The position numbers were made by a program, and so were the translations under genes. The notes beneath the pieces were generated by a model that was given only the letters and a program-made list of their open reading frames with translations, had not been told where the DNA came from and did no database searches. Shown here one piece after another: positions 39,308 to 49,135 of a stretch of DNA of 64,000 bases. The first letter of the stretch is position 1; each line of letters opens with the position of its first letter. Origin of the DNA: Pseudomonas sp. MWU13-2105 (lineage in GTDB: Bacteria > Pseudomonadota > Gammaproteobacteria > Pseudomonadales > Pseudomonadaceae); assembly GCF_023242315.1 (NCBI RefSeq), contig NZ_JALLIY010000001.1:186001-250000 (forward strand). The letters run 5' to 3'.

Positions 39308-41510
39308 ATGTTCATTTCAGCGCCGTCAAACCGCTTTACCCTGACCCTCCCGGGCCTTGCCCCTGAACTCCAGGTGCTGGCCTTCAAAGGCAGTGAAGCC
39401 ATCAGCCAGCCCTACCGCTTCGAGCTGGAACTGGTCAGCCGCCGCGCGGACCTGAACCTCGACGAACTGTTGCACCGCCAGGGTTTCCTCGCCTTCGACG
39501 ACAGCGGCGCGGGCATCCACGGCCAGGTCTACAGCATCGGCCAGGGCGATAGCGGCCGGCGCTGGACCCACTATCAGCTCACCCTCGTACCGCAACTGAC
39601 CTACCTGGACCATCGCTTCAACCAGCGCATCTTCCAGAACCAGACCGTACCGCAGATCATCGCCCGGGTGCTCAAGGACCACGGCATCCTCGGCAATGCC
39701 TTCAGTTTCAATCTCGCCACGCCCCTGCCAGCCCGCGAGTACTGCGTGCAGTACAACGAGTCCGACCTGGAGTTCATCCAGCGGTTGTGTGCTGAAGACG
39801 GCCTGCACTACCACTTCCAGCACAGCCCGGCCGACCATCACCTGGCCTTCGGCGATGACCAGACCCTCTTTCGCCGGCTGGCCAACGCCGTGCCCTATGT
39901 ACCGGACGGTGGCACCGTGGCCGCGACCGCAAGCATCAAGTCCTTTGACCTGCGCCTGGAGACTCGCAGCAGTCATGCGGCCTTGCGTGATTACGACTTC
40001 GAAAAACCGCATACCTTGCTGGAGCGGACCACCCACTGCACTGATTCAACACCAAAACCGGAGTTGGAGGACTATTGCTATCCCGGCCGTTTCAAGCATG
40101 ACGACGCCGGCAAACAACTCAATCGCCGCCAACTGGAACGCCATCGCGCCGACTATCGACAGGCCTCGGGCAAAAGCAATGCGCCACAATTGGCCAGCGG
40201 TCACCTCCTGACCCTGAGCGACCATCCGCAGCCGGACGGGAATGATCTCTGGCTGCTGACCCACCTGACCCACGAAGGTAAACAGCCGCAGGTGCTGGAG
40301 GAGTCGGTGCCGAGCCCGAGCGGCGCCGACGGCGATTTCCGCCAGGGCTACCGCAACAGCTTTCTCGCCACACCACGGGATGTGTTCTTTCGGCCGCCGT
40401 TGCAAGCGCACGAATCTCGTCGCCTGAATGCCCAGACCGCTATCGTCACCGGGCCGCCCGGGGAAGAAATCCACTGCGACGAATACGGTCGGGTGAAGGT
40501 GAAGTTTCACTGGGACCGTTCCGACGAAACCGGCGCCCACAGCAGCTGCTGGTTGCGGGTGGCGTCCGGCCGGGCCGGGTCATGGCGCCGTCAGCCTGCC
40601 TCGTGTCGGCATGGAAGTGCTGGTGACCTTTCTCGAAGGCGACCCGGACCAACCGCTGATCGTCGGTTGCCTGAACAACGCGGTGCAGCAAGCGCCCTAC
40701 CCTCTGCCGGCGCACAAGACCCGCAGCGTGTTCAAAAGCCAGAGCAGTCCGGGTGGCGGTGGCAGTAATGAAATCCGCATCGAGGACCTCAAGGGCCAGG
40801 AGCAGATCTATGTGCATGCCCAACGGGATTTCGAGCAGCACATCGAACACGACCAGCACGTACAGGTCGGCCATGAGCGGCATGAAAGGGTTGAAGCCAA
40901 CAGCTATGCCGAGTTCAGGGCCGAAGAGCATCACACGGTTCATCAGGATCGACGTTGCGAGGTGAAGGGGGATGATCATCTGACGGTGGGACGAAGCCAG
41001 CAGGTGAAGGCGGGGGTGGGCCACCTCGTTGAGGCTGGTCAGGAGATTCACCTCTATGCAGGCAAAAAAATCGTTATCGAGGCCGGTACCGAATTGACGA
41101 TCAAGGTGGGTAGTCACTTCATCAAGCTCGACGGCAACGGTATCAGTCGTGTAGGCCCCGACGCCGATGGGATCGCAGGTACGGGAGCGGGAGTTGCCGT
41201 GCTGACGGCCCTCAACCCCGCCGCCGTAGGACAGGCCGGAACCACACATCGCATGCCCGGCAGTTCACCCCAAGAAGCCCACGACGAGCAGATGCAACTG
41301 CTCAGCCGCTCCGGCATGCCGCTGAAAGGGATCAAGGTCACCGTTGCAGTGCCTGGAGAAAGCGCCCCTCTGGTTGTCACCAGCGACGTCGACGGACTTC
41401 TCCCCCGCATCAAGACCCAAACCGCCCAGGACCTCAAGGCATTTCTGAACTGGGACAAATTCCATGTCCCGGAAGGCGCTGACAGTTACGAAAGGAGTCG
41501 CAAGCAATGA
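39308..41510 (+). pseudogene. vgrG: Type VI secretion tip protein VgrG (TssI), frameshifted
   Basis: The spike protein of T6SS. The first frame (39308 to about 40570) carries the gp27/gp44-like part (FELELVSRRADLNLDELL, YNESDLEFIQRLCAEDGLHY). The rest (about 40575-41510) is in another frame and carries [19 protein letters not shown], the gp5 needle repeats ([15 protein letters not shown]) and a C-terminal extension. The break lies near codon 421, in a CCGGCCGGGCCGGG run, and the conserved WAG tryptophan there is R. Intact length would be about 734 residues. No other T6SS gene is near. A sequencing error is possible. Confidence 0.85.
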
Positions 41511-41557
41511 GCGCAGATCCAATCCTCACATGCACCACCAATACCCGAGGAACGTGA
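41507..41557 (+). pseudogene. Stub of a VgrG-linked cargo or adaptor gene
   Basis: An ATG overlapping the vgrG stop (ATGA), with AAAGGAG upstream, opens a frame of only 16 codons ([16 protein letters not shown]) before TGA. Such a coupled start after vgrG normally belongs to an effector or chaperone. Here the body seems deleted and is replaced by a hairpin and REP arms. Identity unknown. Confidence 0.5.
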
Positions 41558-41599
41558 GCGCGGGCTGGACGTTTGACTCACACAACCTTTCAGGCCAAC

Positions 41600-41628
41600 G
41601 CCGGCTCGTGTCGGAGCCGGCTTTATTG
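41600..41628 (+). terminator. Probable terminator after the vgrG locus
   Basis: Stem GCCGGCTC / GAGCCGGC with loop GTGTCG, followed by TTTATT. Confidence 0.7.
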
Positions 41629-41659
41629 GTGATAAGACGCTCAAGATTTGCATCGCCAG

Positions 41660-41840
41660 AACTGACGCCTTCGCGGGCAAGCTCCGCTCCCACAGTATTT
41701 GAATCGCCCCCGGATATTGTGTACGACACAAAGCCTGTGGGAGAGGAGCTTGTCGGGACGCCGCACCGCCGCGAAGAGGCCCTTGAGCCTTGCACTGCCC
41801 TTGAGGAAGTCTTCGCCAGCAAGCCGGCCCCACACGGGTG
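41660..41840. repeat. Cluster of REP arms
   Basis: At least three arms: GCGGGCAAGCTCCGCTCCC (about 41673-41691), GTGGGAGAGGAGCTTGTCGG with the extra core GACGCCGCACCGCC (41737-41775), and CGCCAGCAAGCCGGCCCCA (41814-41832). Confidence 0.75.
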
Positions 41841-41848
41841 ATGTTCAG

Positions 41849-42133
41849 TCAGGAAACCGTGGCGCTGCGGGTTCGGTCGGTGAAGCGGCCCTGCATCGCG
41901 TCCAGCGCGTCGCGGCCATCCTGCAACAGCAGGTAAGAGGCACTGGCGAAGTGCTGAAGATCACGGTCGCAGGTGTTGCCGATGCTCATGCAGGTCAGGC
42001 TGTAGCTCAGGTCACGGGCGGCCTTGATGCGTTGGATGGCACACTCATACAGGTCACGCACCGGGGCATCGAGATTGAGGGAGAGAATGGGGACTTCGGT
42101 GAGGTTGCTTTGTAGCGGGCGATATTGGGTCAT
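41849..42133 (-). CDS. Small Pseudomonas protein, DUF6124/DUF3077-like
   Basis: A 94-residue soluble, helical protein with LNLDAPVRDLYECAIQRIKAA and HFASASYLLLQDGRDALDAM. Size and style resemble the many small DUF6124/DUF3077 proteins of fluorescent pseudomonads, but the match is by look only. AAGGA sits 9 nt before the ATG. A perfect inverted repeat (42197-42214) lies in its promoter region. Function unknown. Confidence 0.68.
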   Translation of the reverse strand: MTQYRPLQSNLTEVPILSLNLDAPVRDLYECAIQRIKAARDLSYSLTCMSIGNTCDRDLQHFASASYLLLQDGRDALDAMQGRFTDRTRSATVS

Positions 42134-42311
42134 CGATGAAAATCCTTACATAGAGGTATTTACGCTCCGACAGGAATTTCGACCGGCTAAGATCGATCAC
42201 CGACGCATCGGTGACGACCGAACTATAGTCCAACCGCTCGCCGAATAGTCGCCGCTTTTACAGCTTGAAATACGAGCCACTGCGGATGCCAGTAATGGCG
42301 ATTTATCCGCC

Positions 42312-43316
42312 TCAACCAACCCCCACCTGATTACGCCCACTGTTCTTCGCCGAATACAGCCCCTTGTCCGCCGCCGAAATCAGATCGCGACAGTTGCTGC
42401 CCTGCTGCGGTATCACCGTGGACACCCCAATGCTGACCGTCAGCACCGCCCCCTCGCCCGGCATATTGTGCGGAATCTTCAACCCCACCACGGTCTGCCG
42501 CAGTTTTTCCGCGACCAGTCGCGCACCGCCTTGCGAAGTGTTCGGCAGGACCAACGCAAACTCCTCACCGCCATAACGCGCCGGCAGGTCCGAAGGCCGG
42601 TTGCTGGCCTCACGGATTGTCTCCGCCACCTTGCGCAGGGCTTCATCGCCCGCCAGATGACCAAAGCTGTCATTGAAAGCTTTGAAATAGTCCACATCGA
42701 TCATCAGCAATGACATCTGCATCTGCTCGCGCTGCGCTCGTCGCCACTCCAGCTCCAGGTACTCGTCGAAGTGCCGGCGATTGGACAAGCCGGTCAAGCC
42801 ATCAGAGTTCATCAAGCGCTGCAGCACCAGGTTGGTGTCAAGCAATTGCTGCTGGCTGACCCGCAATGCGCGATACGCCGCATCACGCTGCAACAAGGTC
42901 ATATAGGAGCGCGAGTGATAGCGAATGCGTGCCACCAGTTCGATGTTGTCCGGCAACTTGACCAGGTAATCATTGGCCCCGGCGGCAAACGCCGCGCTCT
43001 TGATCAGCGGGTCTTCCTTGGTCGAGAGCACGATGATCGGGATGTCCTTGGTCGCCGGGTGATTGCGGTATTCACGCACCAGGCTCAGGCCATCGAGCCC
43101 GGGCATCACCAGGTCCTGCAGGATCACCGTCGGCTTGATGCGGATCGCCTGGGCAATCGCCTGGTGCGGATCGGCACAGAAGTGGAAATCGATATTGCTC
43201 TCAGTGGCCAGCCCGCGCCGCACCGCCTCGCCGATCATGGCCTGATCGTCAACCAGCAACACCATCGCGGCGTTTTCGTCAGTGGTCTTGAAATCATATA
43301 GCTGTAAATCATTCAT
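42312..43316 (-). CDS. wspR: Response regulator diguanylate cyclase WspR
   Basis: Output of the Wsp surface-sensing pathway; makes c-di-GMP when phosphorylated by WspE. 334 residues. The REC domain has acceptor D68 ([10 protein letters not shown]). A helical linker precedes the GGDEF domain with active GGEEF at 248-252 and product-inhibition I-site R239-PS-D242. It is the last gene of the wsp operon, 51 bp after wspF. In P. fluorescens SBW25 activation of this pathway gives the wrinkly spreader cellulose phenotype. Confidence 0.96.
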   Translation of the reverse strand: MNDLQLYDFKTTDENAAMVLLVDDQAMIGEAVRRGLATESNIDFHFCADPHQAIAQAIRIKPTVILQDLVMPGLDGLSLVREYRNHPATKDIPIIVLSTKEDPLIKSAAFAAGANDYLVKLPDNIELVARIRYHSRSYMTLLQRDAAYRALRVSQQQLLDTNLVLQRLMNSDGLTGLSNRRHFDEYLELEWRRAQREQMQMSLLMIDVDYFKAFNDSFGHLAGDEALRKVAETIREASNRPSDLPARYGGEEFALVLPNTSQGGARLVAEKLRQTVVGLKIPHNMPGEGAVLTVSIGVSTVIPQQGSNCRDLISAADKGLYSAKNSGRNQVGVG

Positions 43317-43367
43317 ACGCGGTCACCTGAAATACTGCTTTCAAACCAGGATTGCTGACTATAGAAC

Positions 43368-44378
43368 TCATGTCGGAAATATCTCCAGCAAGCGTGGCGC
43401 GATCTTGTTCAGTGGGCGAATCTCAACGGCGGCGTCGATGGCCGCCGCCGCCTTGGGCATGCCGTATACGGCGCTGCTCTGTTGGTCCTGGGCGATGGTC
43501 AGGTAGCCGTGCTCGCGCATCAGCTTCAACCCGTGGGCACCGTCGCGGCCCATGCCCGTCAACAACACACCCACCGCATCGCCATTCCAGTAACTGGCGA
43601 CACTCTCGAAGAACACATCGATGGAAGGCCGATAGATCTCGTTCACCGGCTCGGCGGTGTAGGCCAGGGTCCCGTTTTTCAACAACCGGATATGGTGGTT
43701 GGTCCCGGCCAACAGTACGCTGCCAGGCTGCGGTGCCTCGCCATCGCAGGCCAGGCGCACCGGCAGGCCGCAGGCACCGCTCAACCATTCGGCCATACCG
43801 GCGGCGAATACCTGGTCGACATGCTGGACCAGGACGATGGCGGCGGGGAAATTAGCAGGCAAACCTTTCAGCAGGGTTTCCAAGGCCGCCGGCCCCCCGG
43901 CTGAAGAGCCGATGGCCACCAGTTTCTGCCGCGGGCTGTTGTCCCGGATCGCCGCGCTCACGCTGCGCACCTGGCTGCCACGCTGGCCGATCAGCCAGCC
44001 GATATTGAGGATCTTGCGCAACAATGGCGCCGCAGCTTCCTTCGGATTGCCGGCGCCGATGGCCGGAGTGTCGACCACATCCAGGGCGCCGTGGCCCATG
44101 GCCTCGAACACCCGGTGGACGTTCTGCTGCCGGTCGACGGTGACAATGACGATGGCACACGGCGACTCGGCCATGATCCGCCGGGTGGCTTCGACGCCAT
44201 CCATCACCGGCATGATCAGGTCCATCAGGATCAGGTCCGGGGTGTCCTCGGCACAGTGCTGCACCGCTTCGGCGCCATTGCCGGCGACCCAGATCACTTG
44301 GTGCGCCGGCTCGAAGGCCAGGGCACGGCGCAATGCTTCCACCGCCATGGGCATATCATTGACGATAGCGATCCTCAT
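43368..44378 (-). CDS. wspF: Protein-glutamate methylesterase WspF (CheB-like)
   Basis: Demethylates the WspA receptor, giving negative feedback on WspR. 336 residues: REC domain with D53 (LILMDLIMP), linker, and CheB methylesterase domain with nucleophile in AIGSSAGGPAAL, histidine in LVQHVDQVF and LLTGMGRDGA. It overlaps the wspE stop by 4 bp. It is intact here, so the operon is wild-type at the locus most often mutated in wrinkly spreaders. Confidence 0.95.
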   Translation of the reverse strand: MRIAIVNDMPMAVEALRRALAFEPAHQVIWVAGNGAEAVQHCAEDTPDLILMDLIMPVMDGVEATRRIMAESPCAIVIVTVDRQQNVHRVFEAMGHGALDVVDTPAIGAGNPKEAAAPLLRKILNIGWLIGQRGSQVRSVSAAIRDNSPRQKLVAIGSSAGGPAALETLLKGLPANFPAAIVLVQHVDQVFAAGMAEWLSGACGLPVRLACDGEAPQPGSVLLAGTNHHIRLLKNGTLAYTAEPVNEIYRPSIDVFFESVASYWNGDAVGVLLTGMGRDGAHGLKLMREHGYLTIAQDQQSSAVYGMPKAAAAIDAAVEIRPLNKIAPRLLEIFPT

Positions 44379-46666
44379 CCCTGGGCTCCCCCGATCAACT
44401 CGACCACGGCATCGAGCAAGGCGTCGTCATGAAAACTGGCCTTGGCCAGATAATAGTCGGCTCCGGCGTCCAGCCCACGGCGACGGTCTTCTTCACGGTC
44501 CTTGTAGGACACCACCATGACCGGCAGCGATTGCAAGCGCGCGTCTTTACGCAAGAGTGTGACCAATTCAATCCCGTCCATTCGTGGCATGTCGATATCG
44601 GTGATCAACAGGTCGAAGTCTTCGCCGCGCAGGGCGTTCCAACCGTCCATGCCATCCACCGCGACCGCCACCTCGTACCCGCGGTTGAGCAGCAGTTTGC
44701 GTTGCAATTCGCGCACAGTGAGGGAGTCGTCGACCACCAGCACGCGCTTGCGCACCGCCTCGCTGGCCTGGCGCTTGCGCCGGTCGATACGTTCCAGGCG
44801 ACCGGTATCGAGCAGCTTGTCCACCGAGCGCAGCATGTCCTCGACATCGACGATCAACACCGCCGAACCGTCATCGAGCAAGGCTCCGGCGGAAATATCC
44901 TGGACCTTGCCCAGCCGTGGGTCCAGCGGCAATACCACCAGGGTGCGCTCGCCGACAAAACGCTCCACCTCGACCCCATAGACCGCCTCGCGCTCGCGGA
45001 TCACCACGACCTTGAGGTTGCCATCAGGGTGTTCACTGGCCGGGCGCTGCAACAACTGGCTGGCCGCCACCAGCCCGACATGCCGGCCTTCGTGCCAGAA
45101 GTGCTGGCGCCCCTCGAGCTGGACGATGTCCTCGGGGGCCAGGTCGCACATGCGCTCGATATGGGCCAGGGGAAAGGCATAGGCCTCGCCGCCGACTTCC
45201 ACCACCAGGCTGCGCACCACCGACAAGGTCAGCGGCACTTCAAGGTGGAAACGACTGCCCTGCCCCGTCGTCTGCTCCAGCACCACCGCACCGCGCAACT
45301 GGCGGACCATGTGCTGCACCGCGTCGAGGCCAACCCCGCGCCCGGAGACTTCGGTGACCTTGTCGCGCAGGCTGAAACCCGGCAGGAAGAGAAAGCTCAG
45401 CAGCTCCTCGTCACTCAGTTGCGCGGCGGTCTCGGCCGGGGACAGCTGGCGCTCGATAACGCTACGCCGGACCCGCTCCAGATCCACGCCGGCGCCGTCA
45501 TCGCTCAATTGCAGCACCAGCAAGCCGGCCTGGTGCGAGGCGCGCAGGCGAATCAGGCCTTCCGCCGGCTTGCCGGCCAGCACCCGCAGTTCCGGGCTTT
45601 CGATTCCATGGTCGACGGCATTGCGCAGCAGGTGGGTCAGCGGCGCTTCGAGTTTCTCCAGCACGTCGCGGTCGACCTGGGTTTTCTCCCCTTCGATTTC
45701 CAGGCGTATCTGTTTACCCAGGCTACGGCCCAGGTCGCGGACCATCCGCACCTGGCCACTGAGCACATCGGCAAAGGGCCGCATGCGGCAGGCCAGTGCC
45801 GTGTCATACAGGACTTGGGCACGCTGGCTGGCCTGCCAGCCGAACTCGTCCAGCTCCACGGCTTGCGCCGTCAGCATCTGCTGGGACTCGGCCAGCAGGC
45901 GCCGGGCATCGGCCAGGGCCTCCTCGGCTTCCAGGCTCAAGCCGACGCTCCTCAAGTGATCGCTGAGTTGGTCCAGGGCGCGCAGGCCTTTGTTCTGTAT
46001 CCGCCGCGCGCGCTGCATGCTCGCCAGGTAAGGCTTGATGCGCTGGGTTTCCACCAGCGACTTGCTCGACAGGTCGAGCAGGCTGTTCAAGCGTTCGGCG
46101 GTAACCCGCAATACCCGCTCGCCGCCTTCGGCAACCCGACGCCCCGGGGGCGTCAGTTCCACCGACGCCGCCTCAACAGGCGTCAGGTCCTGGTCCAGGG
46201 GCGCGGGCGGCGGCACCACAGGCTCCAGCGGCGCGGCCACGCTTGGCAGGCCGGGCTCCGTCCGGGCAACGCCAGCGGCAGGATCGAGCAACACCTGCAA
46301 TCGCAGGACATAAGCCTCGATCTCCTGCGGCCCGACCTTGGCGCTGGGCGTAGCGATGCGCATCAACAGGTCGGTGCCGTGCAGCAAGGCGTCGATATGT
46401 TCGGCCTGCAGGTACAGGCGACCTTCCTGGGCGCTGACCAGGCAATCCTCCATCACATGGGCGACGCTGACCCCGGCATCCACGCCGACAATCCGCGCCG
46501 CGCCCTTGAGCGAGTGGGCCGCACGCATGCAAGCCTCGAGCTGGTCGGCCTGGGTCGGATTGCGCTCCAGGGCCAGCAGGCCGGCGCTGAGCACCTGGGT
46601 CTGGGCCTCGGCCTCCAGGCTGAACAACTCCAGCAGCGACGAGTCGCGCATTTGATCGGGGGTCAT
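44375..46666 (-). CDS. wspE: Hybrid chemotaxis-type histidine kinase WspE (CheA-CheY)
   Basis: Kinase that phosphorylates WspR and WspF. 763 residues: HPt domain with H51 (ACMRAAHSLKGAAR), dimerisation helices, HATPase with the N box LTHLLRNAVDHGIE and GRGVGLD, CheW-like regulatory domain, and a C-terminal receiver (VLVVDDSLTVREL, LLITDIDMPRMDG). It overlaps wspF and wspD by 4 bp at each end. Confidence 0.96.
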   Translation of the reverse strand: MTPDQMRDSSLLELFSLEAEAQTQVLSAGLLALERNPTQADQLEACMRAAHSLKGAARIVGVDAGVSVAHVMEDCLVSAQEGRLYLQAEHIDALLHGTDLLMRIATPSAKVGPQEIEAYVLRLQVLLDPAAGVARTEPGLPSVAAPLEPVVPPPAPLDQDLTPVEAASVELTPPGRRVAEGGERVLRVTAERLNSLLDLSSKSLVETQRIKPYLASMQRARRIQNKGLRALDQLSDHLRSVGLSLEAEEALADARRLLAESQQMLTAQAVELDEFGWQASQRAQVLYDTALACRMRPFADVLSGQVRMVRDLGRSLGKQIRLEIEGEKTQVDRDVLEKLEAPLTHLLRNAVDHGIESPELRVLAGKPAEGLIRLRASHQAGLLVLQLSDDGAGVDLERVRRSVIERQLSPAETAAQLSDEELLSFLFLPGFSLRDKVTEVSGRGVGLDAVQHMVRQLRGAVVLEQTTGQGSRFHLEVPLTLSVVRSLVVEVGGEAYAFPLAHIERMCDLAPEDIVQLEGRQHFWHEGRHVGLVAASQLLQRPASEHPDGNLKVVVIREREAVYGVEVERFVGERTLVVLPLDPRLGKVQDISAGALLDDGSAVLIVDVEDMLRSVDKLLDTGRLERIDRRKRQASEAVRKRVLVVDDSLTVRELQRKLLLNRGYEVAVAVDGMDGWNALRGEDFDLLITDIDMPRMDGIELVTLLRKDARLQSLPVMVVSYKDREEDRRRGLDAGADYYLAKASFHDDALLDAVVELIGGAQG

Positions 46667-47349
46667 GTGAGGCTCCGGGTCACGGCCGACAACAATTGCT
46701 CTTCATCCAGCCAACGCAGGCTGCGCCCCCTGAACGGCAGTACACCACGGGTGAACCGCGCGCTGGCCTGGGGGCCGGCGGCGCTGGCATTGTCGAGCAG
46801 GCGCTGGTCAATGCCATGAATACCGTCCACCTCGTCCACCGGTAGTACCACCGGACCGCCCTGGGCGCCGACGATCAGCATACGCGGCATGATCCGAGCG
46901 CCCGCTGGCGGCGTCACCGAAGCGTCCAGCCCAAGCAACTCCACCAACGACAGGCACGCCACCAGGGCCCCGCGCACATTGGCGACACCGAGCAAGGCCC
47001 GTGAGCGCTGGTGCGGCAGGGAATGAATCGGCCGCAGCGGCGCAATTTCCACCAGGCAGCGGGTGGCCAGGCCCAGCCATTCTTCGCCGAGCCGGAACAT
47101 CAGCAACGAACGGGTGACGATATCGCTGTCGACCTCGACCGTCGCGACCTGCTCGGCACGCTCCTGTTGCAACGAATAACGGTCGAGCAGGCGCGTGGCG
47201 GCGGCGGAATACACCGCACAGTTGCGGCAGTGGATATGCTCGGCCAGCAACGGGCAGGACCTGTCGCCGTGGATACCCATGCGGTTCCAGCAATCGTCGA
47301 TTTTCTCGGCGTCATGGTGGGTCAGGTTCAAGTCTGTCAAACCACTCAT
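46663..47349 (-). CDS. wspD: CheW-like coupling protein WspD
   Basis: Scaffold coupling WspA to WspE. 228 residues. An N-terminal extension with cysteines (DDCWNRMGIHGDRSCPLL, IHCRNCAVY) is typical of WspD, followed by a CheW fold (FRLGEEWLGLATRCLVEIAP, VANVRGALVACLSL). It overlaps both neighbours by 4 bp. Confidence 0.93.
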   Translation of the reverse strand: MSGLTDLNLTHHDAEKIDDCWNRMGIHGDRSCPLLAEHIHCRNCAVYSAAATRLLDRYSLQQERAEQVATVEVDSDIVTRSLLMFRLGEEWLGLATRCLVEIAPLRPIHSLPHQRSRALLGVANVRGALVACLSLVELLGLDASVTPPAGARIMPRMLIVGAQGGPVVLPVDEVDGIHGIDQRLLDNASAAGPQASARFTRGVLPFRGRSLRWLDEEQLLSAVTRSLT

Positions 47350-48620
47350 CGTTTACGCTCACTGTCAGCGGTGCGCTCGCTCCGGGCGGCGCGCTCCTGC
47401 AATCGCCGGGCACCTGCCGCATCACCCTGGGAAGCCAGCAGGGCGGCCAGGTGCACGAGGGCCTCGGGATGTTGCGGTTCCAGGTACAAGGCCTTGCGAT
47501 AAAAGCCCTGGGCCTCCAGCGCACTGCCGGCCACGTCGCTCAGCAGGCCCAGCCAGTAGAAGACCTGGGCCACCGGCTCGTGTCGGCGCAGGTAGGTTTC
47601 GCAGGCCTGGCGTGCCTGGACGCCGTTGCCCTCGTTGGCCAGGGTGGCAATCCGCGCCAGCAGGCTGGCCGCATCGTCCGAAGCCAGCGGCGCTGGCGCG
47701 GGGGGCGCGAATGCGGCGTTGGAGGAGAACGGTCGACGCAGCGGCTGCACCGGCGCGCCGACGGCGGGCGACACACGCAGCGGCAAAGGCGGCGGCACAA
47801 ACACCGGCAGAGGCTCGGGCGCCACCTCCGTCTGCCGGCGAAACGCAAAGGACTGCGCCGCACCGATGGAACGCATGCCTATCCGCCCCAGCAGGTTGCC
47901 CTCGGCCGGGCCGATAAACAGCACCCCGTCGACATGGGTAAGACGCTTGAGTATCTCGAAAACCTCGCGTTGCGTGGCCAGGTCGAAATAGATCAGCAAA
48001 TTGCGGCAGAACACAAAGTCATAGACCTCGCCTGCCCGCAACTCAGGATCGAGCAGGTTACCGCTTTGCAAACGTACCTGTTCGCGGACCCGCTCGCTGA
48101 GCCGGTAGCCGTCCGCCACCACGGTGAAATACCGTTCGCGAAACTCGAGGCCCTGGCCGCGAAAGGAGTTCTTGCCGTACACCGCGCGCTTGGCCCGCTC
48201 CACCGACAGCGGGCTGACGTCAATGCCGTCGACCTTGAACTGGTGCGGCGCCAGGCCGGCATCGAGCAGGGCCATGGCAATCGAATAGGGCTCTTCGCCG
48301 GTGGAACAGGGCAGGCTGAGGATCTTCAAGGCACGCATGCCCTTGAGCTGCGCCAGCCGCTCGATGGCCAGGCGTGCCAGGGTGGAAAAGGACTCCGGGT
48401 ACCGGAAGAACCAGGTTTCCGGGACGATCACCGCTTCGATCAGCGCTTGCTGCTCGTCGCCGCTGGCCAGCAGCCGGGTCCAGTAGTGCTCCGCCGTCGG
48501 CATCTGCAACTGGGTACAACGCTGGCGCACGGCACGCTCGATAATCGCCGGGCCGACCGAGGCCACGTCGAGACCGATGCGCTGCTTGAGGAAGTCGAAA
48601 AAGCGTGGGTCGTCACTCAT
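47346..48620 (-). CDS. wspC: Chemoreceptor methyltransferase WspC (CheR with TPR)
   Basis: SAM-dependent glutamate methyltransferase that sensitises WspA. 424 residues. The CheR domain occupies about 1-270 (PETWFFRYPESF, LSLPCSTGEEPYSIAM, FVFCRNLLIYFD). A proline-rich linker and a C-terminal TPR-like region (AQVFYWLGLLSDVAGSALEA, LEPQHPEALVHLAALLASQG) follow. Overlaps wspB and wspD by 4 bp. Confidence 0.95.
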   Translation of the reverse strand: MSDDPRFFDFLKQRIGLDVASVGPAIIERAVRQRCTQLQMPTAEHYWTRLLASGDEQQALIEAVIVPETWFFRYPESFSTLARLAIERLAQLKGMRALKILSLPCSTGEEPYSIAMALLDAGLAPHQFKVDGIDVSPLSVERAKRAVYGKNSFRGQGLEFRERYFTVVADGYRLSERVREQVRLQSGNLLDPELRAGEVYDFVFCRNLLIYFDLATQREVFEILKRLTHVDGVLFIGPAEGNLLGRIGMRSIGAAQSFAFRRQTEVAPEPLPVFVPPPLPLRVSPAVGAPVQPLRRPFSSNAAFAPPAPAPLASDDAASLLARIATLANEGNGVQARQACETYLRRHEPVAQVFYWLGLLSDVAGSALEAQGFYRKALYLEPQHPEALVHLAALLASQGDAAGARRLQERAARSERTADSERKR

Positions 48621-49135
48621 GCCGGCGCCTCATCCGCGGCTGGAAACAGCAGCGCGCGCACCTCGGCACTGAGCAGGTCATTGACCCGGATACGTTGCAG
48701 CAGGCCCTGGGCATCTTCACGCACCGGTCCCAGGTAGGGTGCCGCGCGATTATCCAGGCCATAGGGCTGGAAGTCCGCCGGGTTGCAGCGCAGGGTATCG
48801 GTGGCCTGCTCGAGAATCAGCCCGAGCAAGCGCCCGGGCACCTCGCCGGCGGGACGGTAATGCACCAGTACCAGGCGCGTGCTGGTGCGCGCCGCCGCCG
48901 GCGTGCCAAAGGTCATGGCGCTGACATCGATCACCGGCACCATCGCCCCCCGATGGGCCAACACCCCCACGACCCAGGCCGGGGCCTGGGCAATCGGCTT
49001 GAGTTGCAGGCGCGGCAGCACTTCGGCCACTTCGACGGCCTCCAGGGCATAGCGTTCGCCCTGGATACGAAAGACCAGGAACAGGCTGTTCCCGGGCTGC
49101 GCGCTGGCAACGCGTTTAGCCACCCACTCGCTCAT
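48617..49135 (-). CDS. wspB: CheW-like coupling protein WspB
   Basis: The second CheW of the Wsp complex, 172 residues. CheW fold with FLVFRIQGERYALEAVEVAEV, VVGVLAHRGAMVPVIDVSAM and LGLILEQATDTLR. It starts one base into the wspA stop (TGATG) and overlaps wspC by 4 bp, so the whole operon is tightly coupled. Confidence 0.94.
   Translation of the reverse strand: MSEWVAKRVASAQPGNSLFLVFRIQGERYALEAVEVAEVLPRLQLKPIAQAPAWVVGVLAHRGAMVPVIDVSAMTFGTPAAARTSTRLVLVHYRPAGEVPGRLLGLILEQATDTLRCNPADFQPYGLDNRAAPYLGPVREDAQGLLQRIRVNDLLSAEVRALLFPAADEAPA

Noticed and set aside
41660..41840. CRISPR-like repeat cluster
   Set aside because: The repeats are REP palindromes in mixed orientation with irregular spacing; no uniform repeat-spacer units or cas genes.
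44429..46819. A 796-codon open frame opposite wspE
   Set aside because: It is antisense to a clear CheA-type kinase; its His/Gln-rich product is the usual shadow in GC-rich DNA. The same holds for long frames opposite ppc (28283-30793), mexJK (19070-21538) and the antiporter (1948-2673).
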